The notes beneath the pieces were generated by a model that saw only the letters and a list, made by a program, of their open reading frames with translations, was not told the DNA's origin and searched no databases. Of a stretch of DNA of 64,000 nt, positions 58,730 through 64,000 are shown piece by piece (positions within the stretch are counted from its first letter, which is position 1; each line of letters opens with the position of its first letter). This DNA comes from Solea solea. Lineage: Eukaryota; Chordata; Actinopteri; Pleuronectiformes; Soleidae. The DNA lies in the NCBI RefSeq assembly GCF_958295425.1, contig NC_081134.1:871001-935000 (forward strand), written 5' to 3'. Both the position numbers and the translations under genes were made by a program.

Positions 58730-59010
58730 CCCTTCATGTTGTGTTTCTTGTATTCTCAGTCAATGTGTCATTTTTACACGTTCCTCTTATCTGGGTCGTT
58801 GGGGGCAGCTTTAGCTTTAGCAAGGAAGCCCAGACAGAGGATCCAATGCGTTCCCAGGCCAGTTCAGAGATATAATCCCTCCAGTGTGTCCTGGGTCGGC
58901 CCTGGGGTCTCCTCCCAGAAGGACATGCCTGAAACACCTCCCCGGGAGGCGTCCAGGAGGCATCTTAACCACCTCAGCTGGTTCCTCTGTGCCTCCCTCA
59001 CCAGTCAGTC
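58730..59010 (-). mobile_element. LINE C-terminal fragment plus 3' sequence
   Basis: The minus frame reads CPSGRRPQGRPRTHWRDYIS, then ELAWERIG, and after a deletion VWASLLKLKLPP. The RPxGRPxxxWRDY(V/I)SxLAWERLG block is a very common C-terminal signature of teleost LINE-encoded polymerases. The plus strand shows the matching GGGTCGGCCCTGGGGTCTCC. The element is truncated. Confidence 0.55.
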
Positions 59011-59784
59011 AGGAAGTTTTCTATACCATAGATGGAAAAATATGCAGACTTGCCTGTTAGCTTAGCATCAGCTCCACCTGAGTGAGGTGGGTGGTGGAGG
59101 AGGCATCACAGAGTGGAGGTAACAGCATTCAGATGAAGTAAGTCAAGTGTTTTACTAGCAATCCAGCTTCAAACACTGTTTTCATCTCAAAACAAACGCG
59201 TCCACTGTGTTTTTAAGCAGTTTTCACCAGAGTGAAACATCTGAACGCCACAGTGAGATTCAAGTCTCTGCTTCTTTGTCCTGGTCTGCTCACGACACAT
59301 CTGCCTCCCAGCAAACATCTGGTCATGACTAAGACCGACCGAATCCAATCAACACAAATACACATTAATAACAGCTGTGCTGTAGCGTCCAGTCATTTTT
59401 ACCTGTTAATGAAAATGAAAACTAAACAATCCTGCAAAGAAAAGAGTCCTGAGGAGACACAAACACGAGGGAGAGGAGGAATCAGTGAGAAGTGAAGTTA
59501 AGCAGAAACAGACGCTGGAGTATTAAGTAGATCATGACTATCGTTTGTACTCTGACTCGTCCACTTCATAGAAATGGGATTTCTTCAGCGTTGTTTTCAG
59601 AGCCGGTGGCGTGTCACACTTCAAATGTCCTGGATTAAAAAACAACAACAACAACAACAATAAAACACTTTTTCAGCTATGACAAACAATCTGGAAATAG
59701 CAGCTCTGCTTGTGCCTGGACGCCAGCTGCTGCGATGATAAGGAGAGGAATTTCACTGCACCCCCGTCAGTGTAAATGTAACAT

Positions 59785-59826
<42 letters not shown>

Positions 59827-60815
59827 ATCATTAATGAGAGTGTGGCGGCAGCTCGCCTCGATATGATTTACCCCCCACTGCACAGAACCTTTTACATTTA
59901 CAGTTCCCATAATATCATGAGAAATCATAACTTTGCATTTTATTCCATTGTTACATTTTAGATCTATTTATTATTGTACTGTTACATTGTCAGTGGGCCT
60001 TTTAATAACCTTCAGCTGAGAGCGAGACCTTTTTTTTCCTGTAGCATGATCTTCATGATCTTCACTGACTCTGGGTCAAGACTTTAACTCGAGAACTATT
60101 AAATAACTTGTGTGAAATAAAGTCCTTCTTTGTCAGTGTGTTACAGAAAAGTCAGAAATATCACAGCAGTGTGTTTGTCAATTTTGTGAATTTTGAAGCC
60201 TGAATTTGGAGGTCTGTTTTTTGTAAAGTCAGGATTCTGAGAGTAAAGATTAAATCTGAGATTAAAGTCAGAATTGAGATTCTGAGATGTTGTTTTTTTT
60301 TTTTTTTGCAGAATTCTGACGAAAAAAGAAAAAAGTTTATTGAAAACAATTCACATATGGCCCCAATCCTCTTAGGTAAATTATCATTTATGGAAAATAT
60401 TTACCCGTGTGTGAGTGTGTGAGTGTGTTATACAGGATTTTGCAGTTTTTTTTTCTCTTTTATTTTAATTGCTTAGTACTATTAAACATCCAAGGAGTTT
60501 TTTGTTAGAAATTGAATACATTGCCATTGTTTGTAGAAGTGTATAGTGTATATAAAAATAGTGTGATTGGGTTGAACGGCTCATTAAAGAGGCAAAAAGA
60601 CGACTTTCACATCCCTAGCAGTTCCTGTTTGGCCACGGTCACATCGATGCAGCGAGACGCTGTTCAGCTTCTGATTACACATTACACTTCTTCTCAAAAC
60701 TGGTGTTGTGTTATGATCAGTAGAAAAGGGATGAATGCTATTGTCTTCATTGTTTTGAGTTGTGGCTGGCACTCAGGTTTTGTTAGAGTTAGGTTTTGTT
60801 AGGTTCGTGGCTCAG
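59011..60815. other. intronic stretch with simple repeats
   Basis: (CAA)n at 59640-59660, (TG)n at 59791-59824, poly-T at 60291-60308. Positions 59690-59880 on either side of the TG run (CCAGCTGCTGCGATGATAAG, ATCATTAATGAGAGTGTGGC) may be conserved non-coding sequence. Confidence 0.4.
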
Positions 60816-60915
60816 TCCCAGCAGTTGATATGAAGTTTGCATGTTCTCCCTGTGTGCACGTACTCTGGTTTCCTCCCACAGTCCAACAACATGCAGAGGT
60901 TGTAGACCATGAATA
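60816..60915 (+). repeat. teleost LINE 3'-tail-type repeat fragment
   Basis: GTTTGCATGTTCTCCCTGTG, TGGTTTCCTCCCACAGTCC, AACATGCAGAGGTTG, TAGACCATGAAT: the same dispersed repeat, internally deleted. Confidence 0.6.
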
Positions 60916-61426
60916 TCGTGGTGCTAAGGAGAATAACAAAGTAAAAAAATCATAAACATGGATGCTGTCATTGGTCTGTCACATGACACTAGGATCAGTT
61001 CACACATTATAATATAGATAAGTCTGAGTCTCCTCTGGCTTTAAAGATATGACTGTGTAAATGGACATGGTGGTCCACAGCATACGTGTGAGGCTTTAAT
61101 CGGCCTCATTCATCGTCCTCGGCCACACTCACACACATATTGACAGCTCATGTCTCAATAAAACAGCTACACACAGGATTGTTAATATGGTTCAGTTTAA
61201 CATCTGGTTTCATTCTGACTGCAGCAAAACTAATGAATCTGAGCAGCCGTTCGTCCAAAAGCCCATTTACTACAAACTGCATACATCTTTACACCACTGC
61301 CGGACATTTTCCACAGCAGGGTACACTCTTTCATGATGTTTAATGTCGCAGTCTTTTGTTCTTCTTTTTGTTTTTCTTATCTTTTATTTTCTTCCAGGTT
61401 GGTTGGTTATTTTCATCACACTACAA
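60916..61426. other. intronic stretch
   Basis: No feature recognised. Confidence 0.45.
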
Positions 61427-61459
61427 TTTGATTTGATTTGATTTGATTTGATTTGATTA
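61427..61459. repeat. (GATTT)n pentanucleotide repeat
   Basis: About six TTTGA/GATTT units. Confidence 0.92.
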
Positions 61460-61870
61460 GACACCATTCTCCTCGAAAACTACAACAAGCACGTTTGTTG
61501 ACAGGTTTTTGCTGCTGTGCATCATCCGGATCATTGCTGTGATTGGTTGTAGATGTGGATTGTAGGTCCATCCAAGTGCGTACAGAAACATTTTCATCTA
61601 CGTTCACATTTCCCAGACTCATATCAGACTCACTATCACAACTTTCTTGGGTGGTGGCTGTGGCAAAACATCCAGACCTTGGGTCGTCATCCAAGGCTCT
61701 CCTCATGAGTTCACCTGCACATTATTGCACAGTTGATCCAGATGGAGCATCATCCACTAAAGTAACAACCATGTCAGCACACAGGTCCTTGAGAGCTGTA
61801 ACACACCTTCTGTGTTCATCTGGAAGGAAACGGTGCAGCTAGTAAGGTGGAATTTAATGCATGTTTCATT
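61460..61870 (-). pseudogene. broken coding remnant of unknown family
   Basis: On the minus strand one frame runs from about 61850 to 61490 with a single in-frame TAA. It includes RRCVTALKDLCADMVVTLVD, then (after the stop) CAGELMRRALDDDPRSG, then ESCDSESDMSLGNVNVDENV, then acidic and Gln-rich sequence. Composition and codon-like third-base pattern look coding. The best guess is an old transposon-derived protein; I do not recognise the family. No flanking splice sites were defined. Confidence 0.35.
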
Positions 61871-63311
61871 ACTCTAGCATTAGTGCTTGAATTATGTCTT
61901 TTGTCTATGAAACCATAGATTTGCAGTTTAGACGCGTAAATAAAGCACAACATATTCAGTCCAACACTTGTACGTGGTGTAGCAGCAGTATTTTACAGCT
62001 CTCTACAGGAGACAGTCCAGTGTGCTGTGGTGGCTGTGTGGCTACATCAAGTGCAACAATGTAACTGGACACTTCATGACACACTCTGTCCTTTTTCCTG
62101 TTGTGTGTATGCAGAGCCAGAATGGGGCCAGTGCTCATTAGCAGCCAGCCGGGGGCCTTTATACTGTACATGACTGAATGGACTCCATCGTCCCTCCCCT
62201 TCCCTCATATTATTCTGCCACCTGCCATTGTCTGAGTGTGTGTGAGTGTGAGTGTGTGCGTGTGTGTGTGTGTGTGTCTGTGTGAGTGAGTGCGTGTGTG
62301 TGTGTGTGTGTGTGAGAGAGAGCGCTCCTTTGTTCTTGATTCATTCAGGCCTCAAAGTTCAGCGACAGATAAACACAATTCACAGATTAATGTCATAAAG
62401 AAATGTGAGTTCTCGCTCTCTTTGCACCACAGATTATAAACCATGATTACGTTAACCCTCATCTAAACCTGGTTTTCTGTAATTCTAACCCATAAGTGGG
62501 GGAGAATGGAGTCATTTGACTAGTTTGAAACCACATACATAACCTTAAGTGTTTGAGCTCTTTGTTTTGGAACCAGCAGCTGTTTTCAGTGAAAAACCTC
62601 TGATGATTTCACTGAACACTCCCAGCCCAGCAGCAGGGACGGCACTTTTTATGGGCACCCATCAGTAAACTCAAGCCCCATTTCACTGGTCCAGAACCCC
62701 AGTCCTGGGTCAGTCTCATCGTCTTGATGATCATTCACAGTGCTTTATTCTACTCTTATTCCATTTCCTCATTCACTCCCATTCAAACAGCACTGATTCA
62801 ATCCCACATCTATCATTTGCTTCTGGCACAGTCAGCGGGAGTCATTAGAGGTTTGGTATTTTGCCTTCACATGTAAAGCATACACATACGTTCTATAATA
62901 TGTAGAAACAAAGTTTACTCTCTGGTTGGAATACGACCTGGTAAATTCTGACTATCATAAACACACAAGGAGATTGAAAATTTATCAGGTGAAAACAAAC
63001 ACAAGTAAAAAATGCTAGACTGTTTGTTTGCCCCCAGCTGATGACCAAAGTAATTTATACTTTATGTGATGAAATACATCTCCATTTCCCCGATATGCCG
63101 ACCTTGACACCACCCAGGTGTTAAAGTTTGAAGTTTTAAAATGCTGCTGGCTCTGTGTTCTAGTCTGGACAGACAGAAACTGAGACCTGCCACTCACACA
63201 AGTTACTGTGAGGGAAACTGAAAAGTTATTGGAGTGAATTAAAGTCGTGAAGGAAAGTAAATGTGAGGGAAAGTTTGCTCTCCAAAAAAATGGTGACTAT
63301 GGTAGTTATCA
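61871..63311. other. intronic stretch with simple repeats
   Basis: TG/AG-rich simple sequence at 62235-62320. Positions 62110-62230 (GTGCTCATTAGCAGCC, GGGCCTTTATACTG) are unique-looking and may be conserved. No exon recognised. Confidence 0.4.
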
Positions 63312-63425
63312 TAATACCCGGAGAACCCGGAGAACCTGGAGAACCTGGAGAAAACCCAAGCACACTTGGGGAGAACATGCAGAAAGACCCTTGTTCTGAC
63401 CAGGTCACAAACCCAGTGCTTAATG
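63312..63425 (-). repeat. teleost LINE 3'-tail-type repeat fragment with 9-bp expansion
   Basis: GGAGAAAACCCAAGCACAC, then GGGGAGAACATGCAGAAAG, is the reverse complement of the GCATGTTCTCC...GTTTTCTCC part of the repeat. The GGAGAACC(C/T) unit has been multiplied about four times at 63315-63352. Confidence 0.5.
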
Positions 63426-64000
63426 CTGCAAAGGCATAAGTGCTTTAAAGCAATTCATTGATTATCAGAATAGTTGACGATTGATGTAGTAATTGGTTAG
63501 AACAACACAACTGAGGTCACTACTCACTTTGCTTCTTTTAATAAGGACACTGGTTTGAAATGACTGTAATGTGTGTTTTCACCTTAAGATAATTTAATAT
63601 AGAATAGAATCTGAGTGTGTTTAGACTCTCTATTTATCTGGATTTCTGTCTTTATTTTTGATAACGTTTGATACTACACAATAAAACATGATAGTTCCAA
63701 TCTCTGGTGACCTTAAAAGTATACTTCATATTTTTGTTGATGCATAGTTGTAGGAGGTTCACCAAGAACCAACCTCTGTCACTGAAATCATGGCTGCCAC
63801 AAAGACACTTTATAATCTTAACATGTTGTTTGCTGCTTCTCTGCATCGTAGTCCATTGTCCTTCAAATCTGTTATTTTAATGTAATGGTGTTTTTTGAAA
63901 TCCACCCAGGTGACACAAACCTAACAAACAACTAATCAAACAATTGAGAAGATAATTGACAGATTAGACTAAAATCAATATTTTCTTGTGTGGCTGGTGG
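63426..64000. other. non-coding to window end
   Basis: AT-rich; no feature recognised. Confidence 0.45.

Overview
The window reads as vertebrate, almost certainly teleost fish, nuclear DNA. It is AT-rich and intron-dominated, dense in (TG/CA)n microsatellites, and carries many decayed LINE, hAT, Tc1 and Harbinger fragments of the kind common in teleost genomes. I recognise only one complete gene: holocytochrome c-type synthase (hccs), on the minus strand. No bacterial operon, CRISPR array, phage region or rRNA/tRNA gene was recognised.

Layout. Positions 1-23.7 kb have no recognisable exon. They hold short conserved-looking non-coding candidates (about 5.9 kb and 13 kb are the clearest), an 11-bp minisatellite (6.3-6.75 kb), hAT-type hairpin MITEs, and remnants of a Tc1 element, a PIF/Harbinger transposase and LINEs. 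From 28.2 down to 23.7 kb lies hccs: an ACGT-rich promoter candidate, a probable non-coding first exon, and eight coding exons joined by phase-compatible splice sites into a 296-codon protein. Between 28.3 and 50.8 kb there is another gene-poor stretch with LINE reverse-transcriptase remnants on both strands (33 kb minus, 44-45 kb plus), a nonautonomous hAT (47.6-48.7 kb), a MITE holding an internal 21-bp satellite, and a GATAA pentanucleotide array. At 50.9-51.23 kb on the plus strand there is a CpG- and GA-rich promoter-like segment, a 22-codon upstream ORF, and a 61-bp first coding exon that encodes a signal peptide and ends in a phase-1 GTAAGT donor. The rest of the window (51.23-64 kb) looks like its first intron, with LINE tails, a broken coding remnant (61.46-61.87 kb) and candidate conserved non-coding DNA.

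The most notable result is inside hccs. A 48-bp symmetric (phase 1-1) exon encoding a Cys-Pro-Met-His heme-regulatory-type motif is present twice, 45/48 identical, with matching intron sequence alongside. The predicted protein therefore has four SPPxxCPMH-like units spaced 16-17 residues apart plus a fifth CP motif, and is longer than the human protein. No wholly new multi-gene system is evident; the other findings are candidate regulatory elements, nested repeats and TE biology.
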